From positions 1-23,223 of the forward strand of contig DCBH01000054.1 of assembly GCA_002313415.1 (NCBI GenBank): a stretch of 23,223 bases of DNA, read 5' to 3'. The notes beneath the pieces are model-generated. The model saw nothing but the letters and a program-made list of their open reading frames with translations, was not told the DNA's origin and searched no databases. Made by a program: the position numbers and the translations under genes. Origin of the DNA: Flavobacteriales bacterium UBA1112. Lineage in GTDB: Bacteria > Bacteroidota > Bacteroidia > Flavobacteriales_D > Sanyastnellaceae. Each line of letters begins with the position of its first letter. Position 1 is the first letter of the stretch. Positions 1 to 7,406 of the stretch are shown here, piece by piece.

Positions 1-930
1 AGGCCAAATACGTTCGAGGGTAGAGGGAAGGAAGCATTGCCGTGGTTGATGGAGGCCCAAAGAGAAACTGGCCTGTGTGCCATGACAGAAGTAGCCACGC
101 CTGAGCACGTGGAAGCAGTTCTTGAAGCGGGCATGACCGCCATGTGGATTGGGGCGCGCACCACTGTAAGCCCTTTTGCTGTGCAGGCCTTGGCAGATGC
201 GCTACGAGGAGTCAATGTCACCGTACTTGTCAAAAACCCCATGCACGCTGATTTCAAATTGTGGATGGGAGCAATTGAACGCGTACGTGACGCAGTAAAG
301 GGCGAAGTTGGAGCGATTCATCGCGGATTCTCCAGCTACGGAAAAAATGATTTTCGAAACGCTCCCATGTGGGAAATCCCAATTGCATTGAAGGCAGATA
401 TGCCTGAATTGCCGCTTCTTTGCGACCCATCCCACATCGCGGGATGCCCAGAGCTGTTGCAAGATGTTTCTCAGCGAGCCATGAATCTTGGAATGGATGG
501 ACTCATGCTCGAAGCACACCCCGAGCCTCATCTTGCCCTAAGTGACGCAAAGCAGCAAATCGAGCCAGCAGCCCTGCATCAGCTCCTACAAGCGTTGGAC
601 GTCCCCTCCACATGTGTAGAAAGCAACGACGACCGCGACGCATTGAAGGGTATGAGACTGCAAATTGACAGTTTAGACGAACAATTGATGCAATTGTTGA
701 GTCGTCGGATGGACTTGGCGAGAGACATTGGTAGCATCAAGCATAAAAATCGGTGGTCCCTCCTAAGCGTGGCTCGTTGGCGTGAAATCATTGCCAGTCG
801 AACCAAATGGGGCAATGAGATGGGCCTTGGTCAAGCTTTCCTCTCAAAAATCCTGACCTCCGTTCACGAAGAAAGCATTCGAGTGCAAGGTGATGAAGCA
901 AATGAAAGACGAGCTAATCAAAATAAGTAA
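1..930 (+). CDS. Bifunctional DAHP synthase / type II chorismate mutase (5' truncated)
   Basis: The reading frame is open from the first base, so the gene begins upstream of the window; 309 residues are visible. The first part matches the KDO8P-synthase-like (AroF/AroG family I) DAHP synthase: it opens in the segment that normally reads RP-T--F-G-G, then has KNPMHADFKLWMGAIER, an AIHRGFSSYG segment, CDPSHIAG with the metal-binding His, and MLEAHPEP. From about visible residue 216 a chorismate mutase helix begins (LKGMRLQIDSLDEQLMQLL, then RRMDLARDIG--K). Such fusions are typical of Bacteroidota. The enzyme condenses phosphoenolpyruvate with erythrose 4-phosphate, and the C-terminal domain converts chorismate to prephenate, so it sits at the entry of the shikimate pathway and at the Phe/Tyr branch. 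A TTG at 37 could be mistaken for the start, but the upstream codons encode conserved family residues. A terminator follows at 962-983. Confidence 0.93.
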   Translation, partial: RPNTFEGRGKEALPWLMEAQRETGLCAMTEVATPEHVEAVLEAGMTAMWIGARTTVSPFAVQALADALRGVNVTVLVKNPMHADFKLWMGAIERVRDAVKGEVGAIHRGFSSYGKNDFRNAPMWEIPIALKADMPELPLLCDPSHIAGCPELLQDVSQRAMNLGMDGLMLEAHPEPHLALSDAKQQIEPAALHQLLQALDVPSTCVESNDDRDALKGMRLQIDSLDEQLMQLLSRRMDLARDIGSIKHKNRWSLLSVARWREIIASRTKWGNEMGLGQAFLSKILTSVHEESIRVQGDEANERRANQNK

Positions 931-961
931 GGATTAAACATATTGATTTTGAATGTTTTAG

Positions 962-983
962 CCTGCGTAATGCAGGTTTTTTT
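962..983 (+). terminator. Rho-independent terminator after the DAHP synthase gene
   Basis: A 5-bp stem CCTGC (962-966) / GCAGG (972-976) with loop GTAAT is followed directly by seven Ts (977-983). It lies 31 bases after the stop codon of the upstream gene and points in the same direction. The stem is short but GC-rich. Confidence 0.7.
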
Positions 984-985
984 GT

Positions 986-1112
986 AACCAAACGAAACCT
1001 ATTTTAAACAAGAGGCGTATAGGTTTTTGGTTTTGGTTAACCGCGCTTTTTTAAGCGCACAAATCAGGCGATTTGGTTGAAGGGGCTCCTCAAACGTGAG
1101 GGCCCCTTTTTT
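986..1112 (+). ncRNA. Candidate structured small RNA or 3' UTR with three hairpins plus terminator
   Basis: Four hairpins follow one another with almost no gaps. The first pairs 986-992 (AACCAAA) with 1032-1038 and 995-1002 (AAACCTAT) with 1019-1026, around a small internal loop. The second pairs 1043-1048 (GCGCTT) with 1053-1058. The third pairs 1060-1065 (CAAATC) with 1070-1075 across a 4-base loop. The fourth is the terminator at 1080-1112. No plausible protein is encoded and no plus-strand gene follows, so this is unlikely to be a cis-regulatory leader. It could be an independent RNA, a processed 3' UTR of the aromatic gene, or back-up termination. No clear promoter was found; TAGGTTTT at 1021-1028 is a one-mismatch -7 element but lies inside the first hairpin. 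Confidence 0.35.
1080..1112 (+). terminator. Strong Rho-independent terminator
   Basis: Bases 1080-1086 (AAGGGGC) pair with 1102-1108, and 1088-1092 (CCTCA) pair with 1097-1101, with one bulged T at 1087 and an AACG loop. A T-rich tail runs through 1107-1112 and beyond. The T-tract is on the plus-strand side only, so it terminates plus-strand transcription, although it lies just past the end of the minus-strand DUF983 gene. Confidence 0.75.
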
Positions 1113-1124
1113 CTTTCCCAACTC

Positions 1125-1496
1125 CTAGGTAAACATCGCAATCCAAATGGAGCGGCTTAGTCGATAAATCAGCGGCATCAAAAGCAAAAGCAACGAGATA
1201 CCAATGGACAAATAAGTCATTGGATGCGAAAACATTCCAAACTCTATCCAGCCCCACGAATCAATACACATGAGAGCGACGAGCACAGCGATCCAAAGTG
1301 CCACCGTCAATGCGTAACTGACGTAAGCTGCACCAAAATAAAAACCAGGTTCTCGAACGAAATCCTCTCCACACTCTTGACATTGAGTGTACATGGCCAT
1401 GGTATGACGCAAATCATAGGCATTGGACTTTACAAACAGCCTGCCCTGGCCACAATTGGGGCATCGATTGCGAATCATCCACAAACATTTGGACAT
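1125..1496 (-). CDS. DUF983 family small membrane protein
   Basis: The 123-residue protein has a zinc-ribbon-like pair of CxxC motifs (CPNCGQGRLF and CQECGEDF), then the family hallmark EPGFYFGAAYVSYAL, and two hydrophobic membrane helices ending in YRLSRSIWI. This is the DUF983 family, whose function is unknown. It is the last gene of a purB / ABC exporter / DUF983 operon. The same frame is open to an ATG at 1550 that abuts the exporter's stop codon. The ATG at 1496 is preferred because DUF983 proteins begin shortly before the first CxxC, and because a GACCTTTG box sits 4 bases before it as in other genes here. If the upstream ATG is used, 18 residues are added. Confidence 0.85.
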   Translation of the reverse strand: MSKCLWMIRNRCPNCGQGRLFVKSNAYDLRHTMAMYTQCQECGEDFVREPGFYFGAAYVSYALTVALWIAVLVALMCIDSWGWIEFGMFSHPMTYLSIGISLLLLLMPLIYRLSRSIWIAMFT

Positions 1497-1500
1497 GTCG

Positions 1501-1508
1501 CAAAGGTC
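1501..1508 (-). promoter_or_regulatory. -7-like box 4 bases before the DUF983 start
   Basis: On the minus strand this reads GACCTTTG, one mismatch from the Bacteroidota -7 consensus TAnnTTTG, followed by CGAC and the ATG at 1496. It may be an internal, near-leaderless promoter, or chance inside an operon. No -33 element was identified. Confidence 0.3.
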
Positions 1509-1550
1509 TACCAAATCCACAAGTTGGTCACAATCGACTCCTCGCGACAT

Positions 1551-3365
1551 TTATGCATGCTGAAGGTGATGCAATTCGGCATATCGACCTTCCTGAGTCA
1601 TCAGAACTTGGTGAGTCCCTTGTTCCACAACGCGCCCTTTCTCCATCACAACGATCAAATCGGCATCTCGAATGGTTGACATGCGGTGAGCAATGACCAA
1701 AACGGTCCGACCACGATTTGCCTGGTCCAAAGCTTGTTGAACCACTGATTCAGAACTGGCATCCAAGGCCGAGGTCGCCTCATCCAACAAAATCAAGTCA
1801 GCATCTCGATACAATGCCCGAGCCAAGGCCACCCTTTGACGTTGTCCCCCACTGAGTTTTCCTCCACTGTTTCCAACCAACGAATCCATACCGGCGGGCA
1901 ACTTTTCGACAAATTCTAACACATGGGCCGCCTCGGCAGCCTTCATCATGCGTGACCAATCTGGCTTGTCATCGCCCAAAACAATGTTGTCTGCAATCGA
2001 ACCATGGAAAAGCAATGCCTCTTGAGTCACGACGGAAATCCTTTGACGCCATGATTTTCCAGACACCCCCCTCAAATCGACGTCATCGACCTTGATGGCA
2101 CCTGACTCAGGATTGGCGAACTTACTTAGCACATGAGCTACCGTGGTTTTACCCGAGCCTGAACGCCCTACCAGTGCCACAACTTTACCTGCAGGAATGG
2201 TCAAATTGAATCCCTGAAGTGCGGCCGTTTCTTGCCCAGCGTAACGGTACACCACATCCTTAAAGTGCACGGCTTTTGTCAAACGTGGAGCTTCTGAACC
2301 CTCATCTCCTGGATCAGACAACACGTCAGATGCATTCTCAAACAACTCCTGCAACCGATCGATTGAAGCTGCACCTTTAGACACTCGAAAGACGCCGTCT
2401 GACAGGGAACGAGCGGGGGGAATAATTTGAGAAAAAACAACCAGATATCCGATGAACCAATCTCCAGATAATGAAGATTCTCCAGACAAAACAAGGCTTC
2501 CACCAAATGCCAAGAGGACAGCCATCACTGTCAGGGAGACGACCTCACTCATCGGTGAAGACATGCTTTCTCGCCGATGCATTCTGCGGGTAGCTCTGAA
2601 ATGACCCTGATTGCGCTCGGCATAAGCTCTTTTAAATTGTTCCTCCGCATTGAACGCTTTGACAATGCGCATACCCAACAGAGTCTCTTCCAAAACAGAT
2701 ACGAGCTGACCGAGCTCCTCCTTTCCTTTTTGTGCATGCCGTTTCAGTCGTTTGGACCACTTGCTAATAAACCAGCCCGAAATGGGAAGAAGAACCAGAG
2801 CAAAGACCGTCAATTGCCAGCTCAAAGCCAGCAATGTCCCCAGACTCACAAGAATCAGCAATGGTGCCTTCAACAAGGCTTCCAATGATCCGATCACAGA
2901 GTGTTCCACCTCCATCAAATCGTGTGTAAAACGACTCATCACATCGCCGCTTTTGGATTCAGAAAACCAAACCATCGGCATGTCCATGAGCTTTTGATAT
3001 AAGTCCTGCCTCAGGTCGCGACTGATGCCAGTGCGAATTCCAGCCATCACGTACAAAGCAGCGTAATGAACGGCATTTTTAATCAAGGCCAGCCCCACCA
3101 TGGCGAGGCACAGTGCACCCAAGGCGTATGATGATCCCTGAGTTTGGACAAAGGCATCAAAAGCTTGGCTCACCACAGCAATGATTCCTCCCTCTCTCGC
3201 TGCATCCACCGAAGTTGTAGCTCCAAATAAAATCCGAAGAAAAGGAACCACAGACAAGAAGGTGAAAAGATTGAGCACGGCACTCAATGCGTGCAGCACC
3301 CCCATAAGCACCACGCTTTTGCGTTGATGCCGAATCAAGGGAACCAAGGCCCAAATGGCCTTCAT
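1551..3365 (-). CDS. MsbA-like ABC exporter (fused membrane and ATPase domains)
   Basis: The 604-residue protein is a half-transporter of the type I exporter (MsbA/multidrug) class that would act as a homodimer in the inner membrane. Residues 1 to about 320 form the six-helix membrane domain. The nucleotide-binding domain follows, with Walker A GRSGSGKTT (400-408), a Q-loop at Q448, the signature LSGGQ (504-508), Walker B LILLDE (524-529) and the switch His in VIAHR (H560). All catalytic residues are present. Its ATG overlaps the purB stop as ATGA, which implies translational coupling, and it carries no box of its own. The substrate cannot be read from sequence; lipid A-core, other lipids or drugs are possible. 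There is no link to purine synthesis beyond co-transcription. Confidence 0.93.
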   Translation of the reverse strand: MKAIWALVPLIRHQRKSVVLMGVLHALSAVLNLFTFLSVVPFLRILFGATTSVDAAREGGIIAVVSQAFDAFVQTQGSSYALGALCLAMVGLALIKNAVHYAALYVMAGIRTGISRDLRQDLYQKLMDMPMVWFSESKSGDVMSRFTHDLMEVEHSVIGSLEALLKAPLLILVSLGTLLALSWQLTVFALVLLPISGWFISKWSKRLKRHAQKGKEELGQLVSVLEETLLGMRIVKAFNAEEQFKRAYAERNQGHFRATRRMHRRESMSSPMSEVVSLTVMAVLLAFGGSLVLSGESSLSGDWFIGYLVVFSQIIPPARSLSDGVFRVSKGAASIDRLQELFENASDVLSDPGDEGSEAPRLTKAVHFKDVVYRYAGQETAALQGFNLTIPAGKVVALVGRSGSGKTTVAHVLSKFANPESGAIKVDDVDLRGVSGKSWRQRISVVTQEALLFHGSIADNIVLGDDKPDWSRMMKAAEAAHVLEFVEKLPAGMDSLVGNSGGKLSGGQRQRVALARALYRDADLILLDEATSALDASSESVVQQALDQANRGRTVLVIAHRMSTIRDADLIVVMEKGRVVEQGTHQVLMTQEGRYAELHHLQHA

Positions 3366-4714
3366 CCACGCACCAGTTTAGATGCAAATCCAGTGTAATT
3401 GGCGGGACTGATTTCCCGCAATTCCGATTTGACAGATTCGCTCACATCCAAATCCTCAATGAACTTAGCCATGACTGAGGGATTGATGTCATTGTGGTTG
3501 CGGGTGAGTTTTTTAAGCGCCTCATAAGGCTCCGGGTAGCCCTCTCTGCGCAAGATGGTTTGAATCCCTTCAGCGACAATTGCCCAGTTGGCTTCGAGGT
3601 CTGCAGTCAACTTGGACTCATTCAAAACCAACTTGCCAAGCCCCTTGCGAGTGGCATTCATTGCAATCACACTGTGCCCAAGGGCAACGCCAAGATTTCG
3701 CAGCACAGTACTGTCCGTCAAGTCACGTTGCAATCTCGAAATTGGCAATTTCTCGGCAAAATGAGCCAAAAGTGCATTGGCCACGCCAAGGTTGCCTTCG
3801 CTGTTTTCAAAATCAATGGGATTGACTTTGTGAGGCATCGCGGAAGACCCTACCTCTCCAGCCACAATCGCTTGCTTGAAGTAGTCCATGGAGATGTATG
3901 CCCAGACATCTTTGTCCAGATCCATCAAAATGGTGTGCACACGACGTAAAGCGTCGCACCAGGCTGCAAGATGATCGTATGGCTCAATTTGAGTTGTCAC
4001 AGTGGTCCGTGTCAATCCCAAGACATTTTCCAAAAAATGGGTGCCAAATTCAGGCCAATTCACATTGGGATAAGCAACTTTATGTGCGTTAAACTGGCCG
4101 GTTGCACCCCCAAATTTCGCAGCATAGATCGATTCATCGACGGCCTTGCGTTGACTGCGAAGACGATCCACAAAAACTTGAAACTCCTTGCCCAAGGTCA
4201 CAGGGGAAGCTGGCTGACCATGAGTCCGTGCAAGCATGGGCACTTCCTTCCACTTCACAGCAAGTCCAGCCAAATCTGAAATGGTCTCATCCAGGAGAGG
4301 CAACACAACTTGTTCTGTGGCTCTTTTCAAGGAGAGCGGTATGGCAGTGTTGTTGACGTCCTGTGAGGTCAGTCCGAAATGGACAAATTCTTTCCAGGCT
4401 CCTGTCCCTAACTTCTCCATGGCCTCCTTCACAAAATACTCAACCGCTTTCACATCGTGGTTTGTGATGCGCTCCTTGTCCTTCACCCATTGAGCGTCCG
4501 CTTCAGAGAAATTGCGATGGATGTCTCTCAACGGTTCAATCTGGTTCTCTGGGAAATCCGCGAGCTGAGGAAGTGGCATCGCCACAAGGGCCAAAAAATA
4601 CTCCACTTCCACCTCCACGCGGTGTTTGATCAAGCCGAGTTCAGACATCCAAGGGGAAAGAGAAGCTGTGTGATGTCGATAACGACCATCGACGGGAGAG
4701 AGGGCGTCAAGCAT
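3362..4714 (-). CDS. purB: Adenylosuccinate lyase
   Basis: The 450-residue cytosolic enzyme makes two cleavages in purine synthesis: SAICAR to AICAR, and adenylosuccinate to AMP, each releasing fumarate. The fumarase/aspartase superfamily signature SSAMPHKVNP is at 290-299, THGQPAS with the catalytic-site His at 164-170, and TSQDVNNTA at 116-124. Length and sequence match the E. coli-type PurB (about 456 residues) rather than the shorter Bacillus type. It is the first gene of the operon, with a -7 box TACCTTTG 17 bases upstream of the start and the ABC exporter overlapping its stop codon by 4 bases. Confidence 0.97.
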   Translation of the reverse strand: MLDALSPVDGRYRHHTASLSPWMSELGLIKHRVEVEVEYFLALVAMPLPQLADFPENQIEPLRDIHRNFSEADAQWVKDKERITNHDVKAVEYFVKEAMEKLGTGAWKEFVHFGLTSQDVNNTAIPLSLKRATEQVVLPLLDETISDLAGLAVKWKEVPMLARTHGQPASPVTLGKEFQVFVDRLRSQRKAVDESIYAAKFGGATGQFNAHKVAYPNVNWPEFGTHFLENVLGLTRTTVTTQIEPYDHLAAWCDALRRVHTILMDLDKDVWAYISMDYFKQAIVAGEVGSSAMPHKVNPIDFENSEGNLGVANALLAHFAEKLPISRLQRDLTDSTVLRNLGVALGHSVIAMNATRKGLGKLVLNESKLTADLEANWAIVAEGIQTILRREGYPEPYEALKKLTRNHNDINPSVMAKFIEDLDVSESVKSELREISPANYTGFASKLVRG

Positions 4715-4731
4715 ATGCTGGAATCAAAGCT

Positions 4732-4739
4732 CAAAGGTA
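4732..4739 (-). promoter_or_regulatory. -7 promoter element of purB
   Basis: The minus strand reads TACCTTTG, an exact match to the Bacteroidota TAnnTTTG element, 17 bases before the purB ATG. No convincing -33 TTTG is present. It forms an inverted repeat with TACCTTTC at 4762-4769, the box of the divergent hydrolase gene, so the two start regions face away from each other across about 22 bases. Confidence 0.5.
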
Positions 4740-4761
4740 CTCAAGTGTGTCGAGGTGTGGC

Positions 4762-4769
4762 TACCTTTC
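4762..4769 (+). promoter_or_regulatory. -7-like box 4 bases before the MBL hydrolase start
   Basis: TACCTTTC is one mismatch from TAnnTTTG and is followed by CCCC and the ATG at 4774. If functional, the transcript would start at or within a few bases of the ATG. Confidence 0.35.
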
Positions 4770-4773
4770 CCCC

Positions 4774-5640
4774 ATGCGATTGCACACCATTCACACCGGC
4801 AATTTCAAATTGGACGGAGGTGCGATGTTTGGGGTTGTTCCTCAACAACTGTGGTCTCGTACCAATCCACCCGATGCCCAAAATCTCTGCACGTGGGCAA
4901 TGAGATCGCTCTTGGTTGAAGTCTCCTCGCGATTGGTGCTGATTGACTGTGGCATTGGCAACAAACAATCTGAAAAGTTTTTCAGCCATTATCATCTCCA
5001 TGGAGAGCATGATCTCGATAAAAGTCTGCGCAAAGCTGGATTCTCACGTGATGACATCACAGACGTTTTTTTAACCCACCTCCATTTTGACCATGTCGGA
5101 GGAGGCGTGATTCGAAGAGATGACGAGCTCTTTGTTCCTGCCTTTCCCAATGCAACCTATTGGTCCAATGAATCGCACTGGCAATGGGCTTTGAATCCAA
5201 ATGCCCGAGAAAAAGCCTCTTTTCTTTCCGAAAACCTTCTCCCTCTCCATGAGAGCGGCCAGCTCCAAATGATTGACCGCAAAGCCCGGTTGACGCGGAA
5301 TGCAATCGGCATCGAAGGCTGGGACATCTTTTTCGCTGATGGTCACACAGAAAGCCAAATGATTCCCGTTCTGCGTCAGCCCTCAGGTCAAACTATGGCC
5401 TTCATGGCTGATTTACTTCCAAGCACTGGACACATCCCTCTCGCCTACGTCATGGGTTACGATACGCGGCCTCTCTTGACTCTCGAGGAAAAAAAACTGT
5501 TTCTCGACACCGCTGCATCAGAGGAGTGGGTCCTTTTTCTAGAGCATGACCCCATCCATGCGGCTTGCACAGTCAAGCATTCAGAAAGAGGAGTTCGACT
5601 TGAGGAGGCCGCGCCCTCTTGGAAAGACCTCTTAGGCTAG
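4774..5640 (+). CDS. Metallo-beta-lactamase-fold hydrolase
   Basis: The 288-residue protein has the full metal site of the MBL superfamily: THLHFDH (H102, H104, D106, H107), H191 in ADGHTES, D213 in MADLLPS and H258 in FLEHDP. The N-terminus HTGNFKLDGGAMFG and the CTWAMRSLL segment are shared by a Bacteroidota group annotated only as MBL-fold metallo-hydrolases; lactonase or other ester hydrolase activity is a family-level guess. No signal peptide is visible, so it should be cytosolic. An upstream in-frame GTG at 4747 is rejected because family members begin at MRLHTIHTGNF and the box at 4762-4769 would fall inside the gene. The stop overlaps the pyrD stop: the palindrome CTAG supplies TAG to both strands. 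Confidence 0.9.
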   Translation: MRLHTIHTGNFKLDGGAMFGVVPQQLWSRTNPPDAQNLCTWAMRSLLVEVSSRLVLIDCGIGNKQSEKFFSHYHLHGEHDLDKSLRKAGFSRDDITDVFLTHLHFDHVGGGVIRRDDELFVPAFPNATYWSNESHWQWALNPNAREKASFLSENLLPLHESGQLQMIDRKARLTRNAIGIEGWDIFFADGHTESQMIPVLRQPSGQTMAFMADLLPSTGHIPLAYVMGYDTRPLLTLEEKKLFLDTAASEEWVLFLEHDPIHAACTVKHSERGVRLEEAAPSWKDLLG

Positions 5641-6674
5641 GTCATTTGAACTTCAAGACCTGACACGAGGCTCGCCGGAAGACCCGGTCCCTCGTAGACC
5701 ATCCCCGAATAAACTTGGACAAGGCTGGCCCCAGCATCGAGTTTTTCCTGAGCTGCTTCTGGGCTGTCAATGCCTCCAACACCGATGATGGGAATTCGTC
5801 CTTCACTCCGCTCAGCGAGATACCGTACCACCTCCGTCGATCTCTGACGCACAGGAGCTCCACTCACTCCACCTGCTCCCATTGCTTCAACATCGTACCG
5901 CGGCGTCACGAGTCCATCTCTAGAAGTGGTCGTGTTGGTTGCCACGAATCCATCCACGCGCTCCGCCTCAACAATGTCTACAATGTCGTTCAACTGACTG
6001 TTTGTCAAGTCCGGAGCGATCTTTAAAAACACGGGTCGATGACCTGGGTAAGAGAGATTTCTTTTCACAACAGCTCGGAGCAACTTTGACAAGGGCTCTT
6101 TGCCTTGCAACTCTCTCAATCCCGGTGTATTGGGAGAACTTACATTGACCACAAAATAATCCACATGAGCGTGCAGTGCATCTACGCAAGCGAGATAGTC
6201 TTCTACAGCCTGGTCGTTGGGTGTAATTTTATTCTTACCAATGTTGCCGCCTACCACCAAGCTTTTTGGTCGACGAACCAAGCGACTGGCCGCAGGATAT
6301 AGTCCCTTGTTGTTGAAGCCCATGCGATTGAGAATGCCGCGATCTGCTTTCAATCGAAAGAGGCGCGGTTGAGGATTTCCACTTTGGGCCCTTGGTGTAA
6401 GGGTGCCGATTTCTACAAAACCAAACCCAAGCATCTCAAGCGCGGTCAACCACCGAGCGTCTTTGTCAAATCCCGCAGCCAGTCCTACAGGGTTAGGGAA
6501 AGTCAATCCAGCCACAGTCACCTCGCGTCCCTTGTTGCGCCTGACCGCTCGCCGCTTCATCCACCAAGACACGCCAGGAATGCGAGAAGCAAAAACCAAC
6601 AAGTCCATGGCCAAGTAGTGCGCGCGCTCCGGAGACATGAAGAAAAACAGGGGTTTCAGAACTTTCTGGTACAC
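5637..6674 (-). CDS. pyrD: Dihydroorotate dehydrogenase (quinone), class 2
   Basis: This membrane-associated FMN enzyme oxidises dihydroorotate to orotate in pyrimidine synthesis and passes electrons to quinone. The class 2 type is shown by the N-terminal KPLFFFMSPERAHYLA helix that docks to the membrane, GTLTPRAQSGNPQPR, RMGFNNKG, and VNVSSPNTPGLRELQ, where class 2 enzymes use Ser (about residue 180) as base. The FMN-phosphate region IIGVGGI is present. The start chosen is GTG at 6674 (345 residues): it lines up with the usual family start, and a perfect TACCTTTG box lies 4 bases upstream. An ATG at 6710 in frame would add 12 residues and place that box inside the gene. Confidence 0.93.
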   Translation of the reverse strand: MYQKVLKPLFFFMSPERAHYLAMDLLVFASRIPGVSWWMKRRAVRRNKGREVTVAGLTFPNPVGLAAGFDKDARWLTALEMLGFGFVEIGTLTPRAQSGNPQPRLFRLKADRGILNRMGFNNKGLYPAASRLVRRPKSLVVGGNIGKNKITPNDQAVEDYLACVDALHAHVDYFVVNVSSPNTPGLRELQGKEPLSKLLRAVVKRNLSYPGHRPVFLKIAPDLTNSQLNDIVDIVEAERVDGFVATNTTTSRDGLVTPRYDVEAMGAGGVSGAPVRQRSTEVVRYLAERSEGRIPIIGVGGIDSPEAAQEKLDAGASLVQVYSGMVYEGPGLPASLVSGLEVQMT

Positions 6675-6678
6675 AACG

Positions 6679-6686
6679 CAAAGGTA
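6679..6686 (-). promoter_or_regulatory. -7 box 4 bases before the pyrD GTG start
   Basis: The minus strand reads TACCTTTG, a perfect match to TAnnTTTG, then CGTT and the GTG at 6674. It implies a leaderless or near-leaderless pyrD mRNA beginning with GTG. No good -33 TTTG was found at the usual distance. Confidence 0.45.
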
Positions 6687-6714
6687 CTTTGAGGAACCGC
6701 CAAGTGTCATCTCA

Positions 6715-6735
6715 TGTGGATAAACCTGTGGATAG
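6715..6735 (-). promoter_or_regulatory. Two tandem DnaA-box sequences upstream of pyrD
   Basis: The plus strand reads TGTGGATAA (6715-6723), the exact reverse complement of the DnaA box TTATCCACA, then ACC, then TGTGGATAG (6727-6735), a one-mismatch copy in the same orientation. The pair sits between the pyrD box and the promoter of the divergent gene at 6794. Two boxes with no AT-rich unwinding region do not make an origin, but they fit DnaA-dependent regulation of one or both flanking genes. Confidence 0.45.
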
Positions 6736-6755
6736 CGTGCACGAAAATCACCCTA

Positions 6756-6783
6756 TTTGCCTCAAAGTGTGGTCATAGCTTTG
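6756..6783 (+). promoter_or_regulatory. Promoter of the gene at 6794
   Basis: TTTG at 6756-6759 and TAGCTTTG at 6776-6783 match the Bacteroidota -33 and -7 elements, with a 16-base spacer that is slightly short. The -7 box ends 10 bases before the ATG, so the leader would be very short. Confidence 0.5.
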
Positions 6784-6793
6784 AATCCCAAGG

Positions 6794-7372
6794 ATGAAGA
6801 ACCTGGGATTACTCAGCTGGCTTTCAAAGAAAAAGCTCACCGACGAACAGGTGGCGAACATCTTCGTCAACACCTCGTTTGAGACAGTCGAGCAAGGTTG
6901 GCCTCAGGTTGCAGCTTTTCTTAACGCCGCTCCAGAATTTGACAGTTGCCCCAACCTCAAGGATGATGACTATGGAAAATTCTTGATGATTGTTGTCTCG
7001 GCCAACCTCAGCCTCATCCCCAAACACTTCCCCCCAGGAATTGATCGCGCCATCATCGAACGGTGTTGCGCCAAATTTGGCTTTGCTCTTGGACTTCAGC
7101 CCGAGTCCTTCGCCAAGAAAGTCAAAGAATTCCGCATCTTCATGAAGGAAGTCAATCGTCCAAGTAAAAACACGCTCACAGGCATGACCCGGGCAGTGTG
7201 TTATAAATATGGCGTCATTGCGCATCAAGAGCGCTATTTCAGGGACATGAATGTACCCAACCCCATTCTACAGAAAAACCTTCGTGAAGTGATGGAACAC
7301 TTCCTTTGGGACTGGGGCGACTTTGTCGATCAATATCGAGTCGTGCTGGCGCCGGCGGAAGAGCAGGCATAG
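6794..7372 (+). CDS. Conserved protein of unknown function
   Basis: The 192-residue protein is not assigned to a family. It begins MKNLGLLSWLSKKKLTDEQ and appears mostly helical and soluble, with no signal peptide or transmembrane segment. Features are the acidic Cys-containing stretch FDSCPNLKDDDYG, the segment ERCCAKFGFALGL with adjacent cysteines, and a C-terminal aromatic-rich helix HFLWDWGDFVDQYRVV. The gene has good codon structure, its own promoter (6756-6783), and ends in tandem stops TAG TAA, so it is very likely real. It is divergent from pyrD across two DnaA-box sequences and convergent with smpB. Nothing in the sequence supports a specific function. Confidence 0.8.
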   Translation: MKNLGLLSWLSKKKLTDEQVANIFVNTSFETVEQGWPQVAAFLNAAPEFDSCPNLKDDDYGKFLMIVVSANLSLIPKHFPPGIDRAIIERCCAKFGFALGLQPESFAKKVKEFRIFMKEVNRPSKNTLTGMTRAVCYKYGVIAHQERYFRDMNVPNPILQKNLREVMEHFLWDWGDFVDQYRVVLAPAEEQA

Positions 7373-7406
7373 TAACCCATTGCGGGCCAACAAAACCTCT
7401 CATTTT

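Noticed and set aside
6711..6793. Replication origin.
   Set aside because: Only two DnaA boxes are present, with no AT-rich unwinding region and no dnaA or dnaN nearby.
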